Positions 11,237 through 22,000 of a stretch of DNA of 64,000 nucleotides are shown here, one piece after another. The stretch is from NCBI GenBank assembly GCA_002633005.1, contig NMRA01000620.1:77520-141519 (forward strand). The letters are read 5' to 3'. The DNA comes from Phoronis australis. Lineage: Eukaryota; Phoronida; Phoronidae. The translations under genes were made by a program, and so were the position numbers. Below the pieces are notes generated by a model. It did no database searches, was not told the origin of the DNA, and worked only from the letters and a program-made list of their open reading frames with translations. How positions within the stretch are numbered: position 1 is the first letter of the stretch; each line of letters begins with the position of its first letter.

Positions 11237-11480
11237 GATATTGCTGCGGGCTAATGTTGGGTACAAAACTTGACAAGCCAATTATACACCTCCTCCTGGA
11301 CTTATCAGTCTTGTCTTTGTTTTCGCAAGGTTAGAAACGTCCCACTGGTCACTGGCACGCATTGTTTACTAAAGTATGTACCGTATGGCCTGATTCACTC
11401 TTATCGTTATCTTTGCTTTATCTCTGGTGCGGCTTTGATTTACATTATCGCAAAATTAGTGGTGTGATCGACTAACTCAC

Positions 11481-11552
11481 CTGATGACACCGACCGGATT
11501 CCATGGATGTCATTGCACAAAGTAGCAAATAACACCAAACATATGGTTAGCC
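11481..11552 (-). other. Signal-peptide-like candidate exon without an ATG
   Basis: On the minus strand, RWLTICLVLFATLCNDIHG leads into SVSSG and a GTGAGT donor in phase 1, like the real exon 1 just downstream. The frame has an upstream stop and no ATG in between. It could be a decayed or alternative leader exon of the CUB-CCP gene, or chance. The outer limit is approximate. Confidence 0.3.
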
Positions 11553-11599
11553 AACGGGGGAACGTTGCGTTCGTAAATTACGCGCTTACAAAATTCCGT

Positions 11600-13480
11600 T
11601 GACATTAAAGGTGATTACTAACGGCGCCAATGAAATACCTACTTTCTTCTCTAAATTAGTAACGTAAATAAGTGTGCGCACATGTGCATGCGTGCGTTCA
11701 TGTATATACATACATCATTTCATTTATCAAAAGGGCTTTGCCTGAGGAAACCAGGTGATTACGTAAGCAATTAGTGTAAACCAAATAACAAATCCATTGC
11801 ACTTTCTTATTTTCATCATATATCGGTAGCAAAAATGTAATTAGTGGCGTTTTTTTCATTCACCTGTGGATGAAACAACCTCAGGTTCAGATTCTCACAA
11901 AACACATCAATTTGCCCTTACTTAAAAATATGAGCGCAGCTAAGTTTCTTTGTCAAAAGCTTGTCGTTTTGGTCTTATAATGTCGCAGTGTAAATAATGA
12001 AACATAAATATGATGCGCATGCGTATAAAACAAGTAGAATTCTTATTAGATAAAACAGATAGAAAACCAAACGTACAAATTGTTTATTTGTACTGGGAGC
12101 TGATCAGCACAGTAGCACACTAGAGTACTTAATAACTATATAATTCATGACACTTTCATAGAGGCGTTTAACACATCTTCATGCCTTCATTATTCCCTGT
12201 CGGGAAAAACTTCTTTAAAACCAAGACCTTAATAACTACAAAGTTTTTAGTAGATCATTGTTGTAGGACTTCTCGTCCATTTCAAAATTCCCATGAGAGT
12301 TGATTGGTAACAAGAAGAAGGAAATACACATGTAGTTGACTGGATACCTGTGTTCGACGATGGCCCCCGAAGGTACATGCATGGAGGTGAAAGTGTGGTA
12401 CTACAAAATTTCCAAACAAAGGCAAAGTACTGGGTAATCTTAACCGGTTCAAACTGTCATGGCGGAGAAAATCATACCTAAAGCATGCCCGCACCCAGGG
12501 GCAAAAATGTCCGCCTCAGATCTAAACAAAAAGTCCGACAAAACGAAACAAAAGTCCACTAAAAGGGCAGGAACTATCAAAATTCGGCGAACACGCAATT
12601 CAGAGCTTTGAAAGTGCCTCNTTACGTAATATGTAATTATTTAACATCGTAAATTGAAAATTACGAGCTTAACAATTACTGTACCCGCGTTGGCAATTAA
12701 TTTAAACTGTTTACAATTAATTGCATTATTGGTAATTAATTTCCCCTTTTGTTTTTAATAAATTAGAATTCATCCCGTCAACTTTCCCATAATTTACGCG
12801 TGCAACTGTTCCCAAATTGGCCAACTATACTACATTGTCCATTTACGTTTAAATTTATAGGGGACGGTCCAAGACCTCTCCGTGAACAGGTCTCGACCTG
12901 TTGTTGTTCTCATTTCTTAAGATAAGACAGAGTTCTTTTCAAAATTTCATGACATCGCTCCACTAAGGACACATCGTGGTATAAAATTAATTACAGCTTA
13001 TCTTTTTAAATGAGGACAGGTAATTTGAACTTGTCTACACTTTACACGCGCATGTTAGTGAACGTCAATTGTAATTAAAAAATACATGTACACAACGGGA
13101 GTCGAACAACACTGGTCATCGAAGCAAATGAACATGCAGTTAATCTACATGTATATGAACATGCAGTTAATCTCTGTGTAATTCAAATAATGCATTAGTA
13201 AAATTTTTCGTCAATTTACGTCAAGCACTACTTCGATAACGTGACTATCTACCCTTTGGGACATCCCTTTTACATTTTGCAAACGTTTTCATTGTTTTGA
13301 TGTTAATTTTGAGGTCAAACAGGAAAGTTGACACTCGTGCTTTCTACAAAAGGGAAGGAGAATGAGAGTCTAGCTTGACAGTTCCTTTTTGTACTGGATT
13401 GTTATCTCAGTTTAAGAAATTCTGAATTGACATCACTGGAGTAGGCTACGCGCAACGGCACACAAAATGCTGTCCCTAAT
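11600..13480. other. Intergenic DNA, nothing coding recognised
   Basis: AT-rich sequence upstream of the CUB-CCP gene, with a single N at 12621 and a short local duplication of GAACATGCAGTTAATCT at about 13130-13170. No exon, domain or long repeat was supported. Confidence 0.4.
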
Positions 13481-13639
13481 TTGGCTGCGGTTATTATAGA
13501 CAATCTTTAAAAGTGTAAAACCGGTTTGAGCTACCTCAGCACGGACATTTGTTTGGAACAGGAAAAGACTCGCGCACCTTCAAAACAGCTAACCAACTCG
13601 AAAAACACGAAACCTGGCCTCTTTAATACAGAAACCCCG

Positions 13640-13830
13640 GGGATCAGATGTCCACATTATTCTGCTGCTAAAGTTGTGGTGCGATCTTTTGCGTCCACTT
13701 TCAGTGCCATGAAATATTGCGTAACATATTGGCCAGTTTCTTTTTTCCCCAATTCTTCAATCAACTGTTCTTCTTCCACGAGGTTGCGTACATGTCATAA
13801 CAAATTAATCAACAATGGTACTTGAAAGTC
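13640..13830 (+). repeat. Dispersed repeat family A, partial copy
   Basis: The stretch containing ATTCTGCTGCTAAAG, CATGAAATATTGC and ATTGGCCAGTTTC matches copies at 29694-30300 (same strand) and, reversed, 28922-29175 and 32608-33185. It is a truncated, more diverged member; no protein is convincing. Confidence 0.7.
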
Positions 13831-14651
13831 GGAATATTTTTGTTTTTCATTTTTAAAAACTATTTTGGAGAACAACTGAGTAATCTAATATTAACTAAAT
13901 ATTCACCGAGATAACAACTTACGCATAGAGAGTACAGAGTATGCTGAAATTCTCCCACAGACAAGTTGTACAAGTGTTACCAATAAAAATCCAATAACAA
14001 AGTCAATAAATCTAAGTTACTATTTATTATTGACAATTTTAACAAACAAATGCAGAAAACAGCTGGGAAGTTTAGCACAAACCAATTGAGCTTGGATAAC
14101 TAACAACTGAAATATAGGTAACAAAAATGTTTATTTTAGTAAATGAAGCTCTTATCCACTTCTACAACATGCACTGTTGATGCTGGTCATCTTACCACTG
14201 GGCACATTGAGCAAGTATTTACACGTGGTGAGCTTGAACTCAGTTCGTGTAAGAATTACAAAGACGTCTACCTTGTCTGAATACTGTTATAGATCGAATT
14301 CATAACTTAGTGAAGAAAGTGTCCAAGCAACAACATGGGCAGCGCACCATAGGGGGCTACAGCCCCCTCCCCCCCCCTTACTTCAGTGCTCCTAGCGGAG
14401 CACCACGGGGGGCCCTAGCTATCCATTTTTTTGTTGTGCGGCCCATGAACAACATTGGGAAATCTTCGGAAGAACACAAAATGTACTAGGAACAAGGGAC
14501 CAAACATGTCTCCTGAAACCAAAGTCAGCAATGTATGCAAAACATGTGGCCCAAGAACAGATGAGTTAAGCAGAATTATCTACAACCTTTGCACACTGTT
14601 AAAAAGAAATTGAAGAGTGGGGAGGACAGGGATCACTCAGCAGAAATTGAC

Positions 14652-14786
14652 AATGAATCACATTCACACTGCAGAACTAATGAATCACATTCACACTGCA
14701 GGACTAATGGATCACATTCACACTGCAGAACTAATGAATCACATTCACACTGCAGAACTAATGAATCACATTCACACTGCAGAACT
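14652..14786 (+). repeat. 27-bp minisatellite, five units
   Basis: Five units of AATGAATCACATTCACACTG plus CAGAACT, nearly identical. Because 27 is a multiple of three, two plus-strand frames stay open through it; one gives a nine-residue unit NESHSHCRT. Nothing around it suggests a translated gene. Confidence 0.9.
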
Positions 14787-15039
14787 TTTCATGGTAGAGT
14801 TGATAACCCACCTGCGATTTTACCGTACAAATTTGTATCAAAGGTAAGACACAGTGAGAGGTACTAGCACAGGCATCCCTTCCATAATTTGCTCCAAAGT
14901 AAAGAGTAATGTTTGTGACACATGGATGGTGCTTATGAGAGCAGCTTTGCAGAGGATTACGAGGACATTTTTGATACTATTCAGAAACATGAGTCACTCT
15001 CAGCAGAAGGGACGATGTTCTACAGTAGGAGATGACTTA

Positions 15040-15167
15040 GAATAGTACGGCCTTGTGTGTTACACTTGCATACACAGAGGATGTAAACCACAGCAGATGT
15101 GTGGAATAGTACGGTCTTGTGTGTTACACTTGCATACACAGAGGATGTAAACCACAGCAGATGTGTG
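15040..15167. repeat. 64-bp tandem duplication
   Basis: A 64-bp unit starting GAATAGTACGG and ending CAGCAGATGTGTG is present twice back to back with one difference. It lies next to the candidate exon at 15170-15290. Confidence 0.9.
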
Positions 15168-15169
15168 AG

Positions 15170-15290
15170 AAGCACAACCTCTCAAACTTTAGCTGGAACT
15201 CATCATCATCTTCATTGTCATCTTCACTCATGAAAAGGGTTGCTCCGGGGCTAAGCGTTGAAAACAGGTGATCCAATAAGTACTGGAAGC
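15170..15290 (-). other. Weak candidate exon with an acidic segment
   Basis: On the minus strand a pyrimidine-rich acceptor (CTTTTCCGCTTCCAG) precedes YLLDHLFSTLSPGATLF and an acidic run SEDDNEDDDEF, then KFERLC. The frame then runs into the 64-bp duplication. I recognise no family, and whether it belongs to the C8orf76-like gene is unknown. Confidence 0.22.
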
Positions 15291-15447
15291 GGAAAAGAGA
15301 ATTTGAGAATTAAAGACATTGCCCTTTTATATGGATAAAACGATGAAGACATGACATTATCTAGTGTCAGAGGTATGACAATCAAGGACACATGATCAAA
15401 ATCCTACAGAGAAATGTTTGTGTGATCCTCTTCCTCAAGCATTGCAA

Positions 15448-15511
15448 AGTTGGGTTACCATGGTACAAGTTGGGTTACTATGGTACAAGTTGGGTTACTA
15501 TGGTACAAGTT
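15448..15511. repeat. 20-bp tandem repeat, about three units
   Basis: The unit AGTTGGGTTACTATGGTACA is repeated three times, plus a few bases of a fourth. Confidence 0.85.
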
Positions 15512-16153
15512 ACCAATAAAACTGCATGACTGAGTGACGGACCACAAACCTCTCGCTATGTGGTAACCCAAATTGGTTAACAGGCATGGCTAGTTTTCAC
15601 CCAATTTCTCTTATTGCTGATCGAATATGTACAAACTGAAAACTCCCAAAATGACTGTTACTGACAGCTATTTTGGAGCCAAGGCAAGCTGATCGGGTGT
15701 CAAGATAAACTAGACCAGCACACTGACTCTCCATAGCTTAGGATTCATGACATGATATTAGACTTTCTTCCTAATTAAACTTCACAGCTCCATGCACTCC
15801 ATTTACCCATCAATATACCTGGTTGTACACTCATTATATGCAACGCCAATGTATTTTTTGAGAATGCGAGTTTTCCAACCTTTCATATGAGTACCCTGTG
15901 ATAGTGTCAATGAACAATGCATGTGAAAGACCAGAAGATGCTGAAATGCTCTGATAAGTGAGATTTCATAGCAAGCCAACGTACTACAACTTACAGTGGG
16001 TACCTGAGTGTGGACAACAGCAGTGAAGAAGACTTCTGGATTCACGATGGATACTTATAGCAACGATTGAGAGGTACTCACATATTTTAGAATGAATGAG
16101 TGAAAAACATGCATTTGTAAAAGAACACCTTAACATTCCATATTCAAAGAGCC

Positions 16154-17010
16154 ATGAGAATGTCTTCCAGTGAATTCAGTGCTAAATGGTGCATAAGAAA
16201 ATTATGTAACAAAAGTTTAAAGAAGGAAATGGCCATTAGATGGCGCAGAATACATCGATCTCATCCAAGTTTGAGAAGGCAATGTCTCCCAAATACAACA
16301 GTATTTGCAGAATTTCATGAAAATCAGTCAAAGAACTCTAAAGATACAGAGCCACATTCATAAAAAATAAAGTTCCATTGGAGGACACAGCGGTCATCAA
16401 ATCTTACCATCTGCTGTCAAGTTAAAAGGAACGCACTTTACAAATTGTGATCTTGCAAAGGGTTTTAGTGGATACAGCCACAGATGTGAGAAAATGTCAA
16501 TAGGGGGCACCGCAGTAGTTGGACCCAACTGAAATCCATGCCAGTCTTGGCTCTTGTAAGTAGGAACACTTCAACCAACCAACATGTATGTCGGCATATG
16601 GCACCCACATATAAATATGTGGGCACATAAAAATGGCCACTAGGTAGTGCAAAATATGTCGAATCCTTCCAAAAATGGAAGAGCTATGTTGACTTCTTAA
16701 TAGAAACCTATATATTTATCAATTTTATAAAAATCCATAAATGAACTCAAGATACAGGGTTAAAGAATAATATAAATAAAATTGCTACTAAAGGATTCAA
16801 CTGTAGCGGGATTAGTCTAAAATATATTTGCGTCCATTACCATCTCCATAGCAACACAGATACTCAAAACGGTTGAAGATATACAGCCAAGGATACAAAA
16901 AACTGCCACTAGGGGGTGCCAGAATTGTCAACCCCATCCGAAAATCAGCGTCATTTGCGGTATTCTCATCAACAACACACCTGCCAATTTTCATAATGAT
17001 CCTTTGAGCG
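16154..17010. repeat. Dispersed repeat family B (CCACTAGGGGG family)
   Basis: Several degenerate modules carry GCCACTAGGGGGTGC or GGCCACTAGGTAG boxes, AAAGATACAG boxes and a CCCACATATAAATATGTGGG hairpin at about 16608-16627. The same modules recur at 20095-20890 and 28380-28925, and in reverse orientation at 39490-40560 and 47540-48040. They look like a short non-autonomous element; plus-strand frames in it are not genes. Confidence 0.65.
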
Positions 17011-18135
17011 ATTTGGCAGATAGAAAGGCAGACATCTTGAGTTGCTTAGAGCCTCCGTGACTGCAAGCCATCTGGTGTGACTGCAAGCCATCTGGTCTGG
17101 TAGGTAGCATTTGCTCAGATCTCATTCCATGACATGCAATAGAGAGGTGTTCAGATGTCACAGTGAGTGCTTCTTTAATTTTGTACAGGTTTGCCTCGCT
17201 TTCGTCTCCTTTGGGGCTTCCAGTTAAGGCAAGCTCGGTAGTATTATTTTGCATTCGGCTTTCGTAGCGTGTGACCAATCCACCTCCAATTCCTTCTCGT
17301 AATCTGGATCTCTACGGTTTCCTGCCCGACTCTGTTCCACACAGTTTCATTTATTACTGACTGTCAGCTCACTTGATTTCCAGGATTTGACACAGACATC
17401 TGTTTGTGAACACTTGGACCTTGCTGATGATGGATTTAGCAATTCGCCAGGTCTCTGAGCCGTAAAGCAGGACGGATTCGACATTCGAGTTGAAGATTTT
17501 GAGTTTTGTTTCCAGGGACCATGTTTTGGACTTCCAGGCAGGTTCTGGCATGGCATGTGCTTGACAGTCCTTCTTAATATGGACATCGATGTCTCCCTCA
17601 GTTCCCCCATAGTGCTGACTATTCATTATACATGAAGGACTGGAAATATTCTAGACAGTTCTTTCCCAGCCACTGTGATGACGTCACTTTGGCTGGCATT
17701 AATGCGCATTGTCTTAGTTTTCTTGGCGCTGATGTGCAAGCCAATCTGTTTGGCTGCATCTGAGAGTGTCAGAGTGTTATGTTGAATGTCTTGCTGTTAG
17801 TGACCTAGATGGCAAAGGTCATCTGCATACTCTGAGCCGTCAAGGCAACTGGTGAATGTCCACTGTATACCAGTTGGTGAGCCATCAAAGCAGCTGGCGT
17901 CACCCAGTCAAGAAGAATCAAGAAAATCAAAGGCGACAGTAGACAGTAAACACCCCTGCCGTAGTCCTGTTGTAACAGGGAATGTCTGAGTGAGTTCTCC
18001 ATTGTGTATAATTTGATATGCGAATCCATCGTGGAATTTCATAATTATTACAGAAACTTGTACGGTAAACAGCAATGTCACATCTCTGTTGATGCTGTTG
18101 AAGCTGCTAGCAGGTAGCACAGAATACTTCAAATA
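17000..18135 (-). mobile_element. Degenerate LINE: RT palm to C-terminal region
   Basis: Read 18135 downward in shifting frames: GFAYQIIHNGELTQTFPV then TTGLRQGCLLS (the RT GVRQGCLLSP block), a damaged active-site region near 17820-17880, then KLKIFNSNVESVLLYGSETW at about 17420-17500, and a 3' section with NNTTELALTGSPKGDESEAN typical of RTE/CR1-type LINE tails. At least three frame breaks show it is dead. It lies beyond the last placed exon of the C8orf76-like gene on the same strand. Confidence 0.78.
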
Positions 18136-19011
18136 TGTCCAAAATGGGAAGGCATCGTTGGCTGTCGTCAGCTTCTAAGGAACATATTCTACTAAATCAA
18201 ACTATGATCCTGCAATGGGGTTAGGACATGCAGCAGTGAACTGCATAGGCCAAGACAGAGAAAACGGCAACATTCATCCGGCACGTATAAGATAACGTGT
18301 CATTGGAACAAAGTTTCATTACTGTACGAATTTTGTAGCCCTGCCTGAGCATACAACTCTAGATTTAGCCCTGGAATGCGAACATCGATCTCATGCTGCT
18401 GAGGTTGCGCTGTACATGTGCGACATTTGCTTGCATTCGTTTCTTTTGGTTTTGGCTATGGCTATGAATTACCCGTCACTAAAACTACACGAGCAGGACA
18501 ATTGCCAATTACAGTGTACGCTGTCAGCAACACAAAGGATTGGATTTTTTACAAGGTAAACTTTTCATTTTTCTATTTAGTTATTTCACTGGTTTCAGTG
18601 AATATTACATACCACATTTACTGCTCAGAAATCAAATTCAAAAAAAAAGTTTTTGAGCAACAGGTTAACATTACACAAATGAATTATTACAAAGAAACAA
18701 TGAAAAGTAGTAATAATTTATGCCAGGAAATTGCTGTTGTCTAGAACCATAACTCAAGGGTCTCGCTTGATGAACAAAAATGTCAAAATGGAAACAAAGC
18801 AATGAAATTGGGCTTGATTTGATAACTACAACACTCCATCAAAACTCAGTCAAGCAAGCAGGTGGAAATTCACAGCACAAACTCTTGCGGGGTCACAAGC
18901 TCTAATAATAGAATACATTGGTCATGCCCAAGAGTTGGCATTCCAGGGCTACTGTTCCATTTGCAAGGGGTTAATAGTAATTAAGAACTTCAACATCAAT
19001 CATATTATTAC

Positions 19012-19068
19012 CTGTGTAATTAAAACCAATTCATTGCCTTGGACGAGCATGCAGAGTTCGCTTTCTAC
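19012..19068 (-). CDS. C8orf76: C8orf76-like exon 7
   Basis: Acceptor CTTTTTATAG, phase 0, then VESELCMLVQGNELVLITQ and a GTAATA donor in phase 0. It resembles the human EIEDKMKGF...TLLLIAE stretch. Short, so less certain than exons 1-5. Confidence 0.58.
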
Positions 19069-22000
19069 CTATAAAAAGCAATGTTAATTATCAAATAATC
19101 GTGAATTTACAGAGCAGGCAGACCCGCAGCCATGAGTTATAATTGGATCCTGATAGTTGTCATACACCCACCAGCACTTTGGCACCAAATTATACAGTAC
19201 TCTTTTCAGGTAGTATTCTGGACTATCGAGGGCAACAATGCATTAAGCATGGTATCTGAAACTTTCATGAGGATCCGATCAGCCATTTCAGAGATATGAT
19301 GTGCCAGTAACAAAACGGAATTGGTTTTTCCATTAGACTCTACCAGTAAACAAAGGCACGTCTGGGAAAATGTGAAATTTACAAGGGTTACTGAAAAGAT
19401 AAATTATTGCTTGATTAAATGCTTTGAAAATGGAATGATTAATGTCCTTGCAGAATATCAGTCCTATGTTATAATAGCTTTAATTAGATTTTCTGGTTTT
19501 CTTACACCAACTTCAACCAACTTTTTCCTGGATTTTGAATCCCTCAAATTTTAGCATATTGGCTCAAACAACATCACATTAGTATGCACAACTTTAAACT
19601 GCTTTTGGGGCTTTTAAATAAAAAGTCAAACCCTTTTAAAAAACTTTATTCATTTTTCTTTTATATGGTGGCCATACACTCAGGAAAAGCAGTTTTAACT
19701 AATGAAACATAAACAAGATAACTGCACCTGTTGGGATAAAGACAGTAATTTTCGACGAACAAACGACGCTGTTTGATGTAAACTTGACTTGATGCAAAGT
19801 CTGAAAGAAAGTGAAGCAATATGAAAATACTAAAAAGATCATTCCTGAACTGAAATGTGTCACTCAGTTACGAACAATCTACACAGTATGTTGTCCTTGT
19901 TCATGATACAACAGACAGTCGATAACCAAACCTCCATCTGATCTTAACTGAATGCCTCAATAAATTGTTATCTCGTTGAAGGTAGGTAAAATTTCGCAGC
20001 AACCATTGTTGGCTTATTTCCATTTGATTTGCAGTAACCAAGTTTTCCCTTTACGTTTCTTTCTACATAAAGTTCACCACAACGCTTTTCAACCTATGAA
20101 GAAAGTGAACAAAACTGCCACTAGGGGACACAGCAGTAGTTGAAACCATCCAAAAATAATTGTTAGCCATGCGCTTCCCAGTAGGAATACATCAATCTTT
20201 AGAGTGGTTTGGCTGAAAGAGGCAGACGCCAAAAACAGAATTGAAAATAATAAAAATGGCCTATAATAAGGGGTGAATCATATTCACCTTATCTGGAAAC
20301 GGGAAGGTATTATCACCTCTTCACAAGAAACTTGTTTCCACAATGTTATGGAAACTTGTCCAGGAACTTCGATACAAAAGAAAACCATAAAAAAACTGCC
20401 ACTAGGGGGCACAGCAAAATTCGGATATGTCCGTAATTTTTATCTTTCTTTGTCACCTTCATAGAAATGCGCTTGTCAAAAAGGATTTGAGCCAAGGACA
20501 CAAAAAATATACTTGCCACTAGAGGATGCCAGAGTGGTCAGAGCCATCTGAAAATACTCGTGAGATGTGTTCTTCCCACTAGGAACACATAAGTTGCTTT
20601 TGTTAATGAGACAAATGCAAAATACAGACTTGAAAATAATAAAAATGGACAATAGGTTTTGCAGAATACATCAAATCAATCTGAAAATCAAATCGAAAGT
20701 TCCAAAGGTGGAGTCGTCTCCCTGATATCTTTTTGCCAAATTTCATAAAAGTTCATTACCAAACTCCAAACATACAGAGGCAAACTAAAAAAACTGAAAT
20801 TGTCACTTGGGAGAACACCAGTAGTCCCATTCATCCAAAAACTCGCCAACAACGTCCCACCTAAAATAGAAATGTGTCAGAAAATTCCATAGACATTTGT
20901 GCAGAGGTAAGGGAGCTACAATAGTAGATGGTGGCCATGGATGACGGCTTTATGGGTTGGTAAAAAATACAAACTAAAATGTTGCACCAAAAACAAAATC
21001 AGCTGCATTTAATTGATGAAAATGTAGAGTTTTGTGTGACATTAATGTTTGCTGCTTCACGGATTGCTTTGATCAATTTCAGAAATTTAATAGCAGTACA
21101 GTTTCAAGACCTTTGACTTCAAATTCTTCAATTTTTTTTAACTCACCTGGAACAAGCCAAACACGCGATAATCTTGCAATCCACACAACTGCCAAATACT
21201 GAACTGTCACTGGAGTCAGGTTCTGGCTTGGCACAGTTACTTAACGGTTCTAATACTGACTGCATGGTAGTAGATTTAACAAAAACTTCTGGAGTGTGAC
21301 AATGAGAGATTAACAAATCATGGCTAGTTGTCTTTTCCACAGCATCATCAACTGATGAAACTCTACATCTCTGACAGTGCAAAAGCAAGCATTGTTCATG
21401 CAAGGGTTTTGATTTTGCCGTGTCAAACTGCTCATTTGCATTTCTCACATGCCCCGAAGCTCCGCTAGGCTTTTGTAAACTTGACCTCCCACTGGACTCG
21501 TTATGGCCTCTTTCAGTCAGATTAACAAAAGAACTGTTAACATCTGGCACTCTAGTGTGATTTAATTCTTCACTCAATGAAGTTATGAGTGACTTGGTGT
21601 CATCACAGGCCCCATGACACTTGTGACGCTCACAAAAGTGACTCCTCGAAGATTGTGTCTCCTTCACTTGGACATAGAGTTCAGCCAAATCAAACCACAG
21701 TTGGTAGGAGTATGGGTTGAGACTAACCAGACGCTGAGTAACTAGCACTTCACCTACAATACAATTCAACCTTCAATAACAGTAAGTCAAAGACTTTACT
21801 AGTGTTGGTCTTTACATCCTTTATCATTACCACGTGAGCCAGCTATCTGTCTCAACAGAAATTTACCTCACATCATTGCAACCTGCGCATAGCGAGGTCA
21901 AATTCTGGCTGACCTGTAATCAATGTAAAATGTAATCAGCGTGAAGCTCCTACATGCGACCACAACAAGCTAGCCAGCAAGATTCGTTGTTGCCAAATGA

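Noticed and set aside
14330-14420. GC-rich GGGGGCTACAGCCCCC and GCTCCTAGCGGAGC hairpins, considered as a terminator or CRISPR-like repeat
   Set aside because: Short isolated palindromes in animal DNA; no array, no leader, no cas genes.
15803-16045. Candidate last exon(s) for the C8orf76-like gene, with acceptor-like CACTATCACAG and donor-like CCAGGTATAT
   Set aside because: The encoded residues (GTHMKGWKTRILKKYIGVAY) do not resemble the expected C-terminus and phases to flanking candidates give early stops.
16154-16363. Plus-strand frame SSEFSAKWCIRKL, superficially like the missing C-terminus of the C8orf76-like protein
   Set aside because: Wrong strand for that gene, and the frame continues into repeat family B sequence; treated as chance.
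18418-18744. 108-codon plus-strand frame next to the LINE
   Set aside because: Low-complexity AT-rich frame without a family match, antisense within the C8orf76-like locus region.
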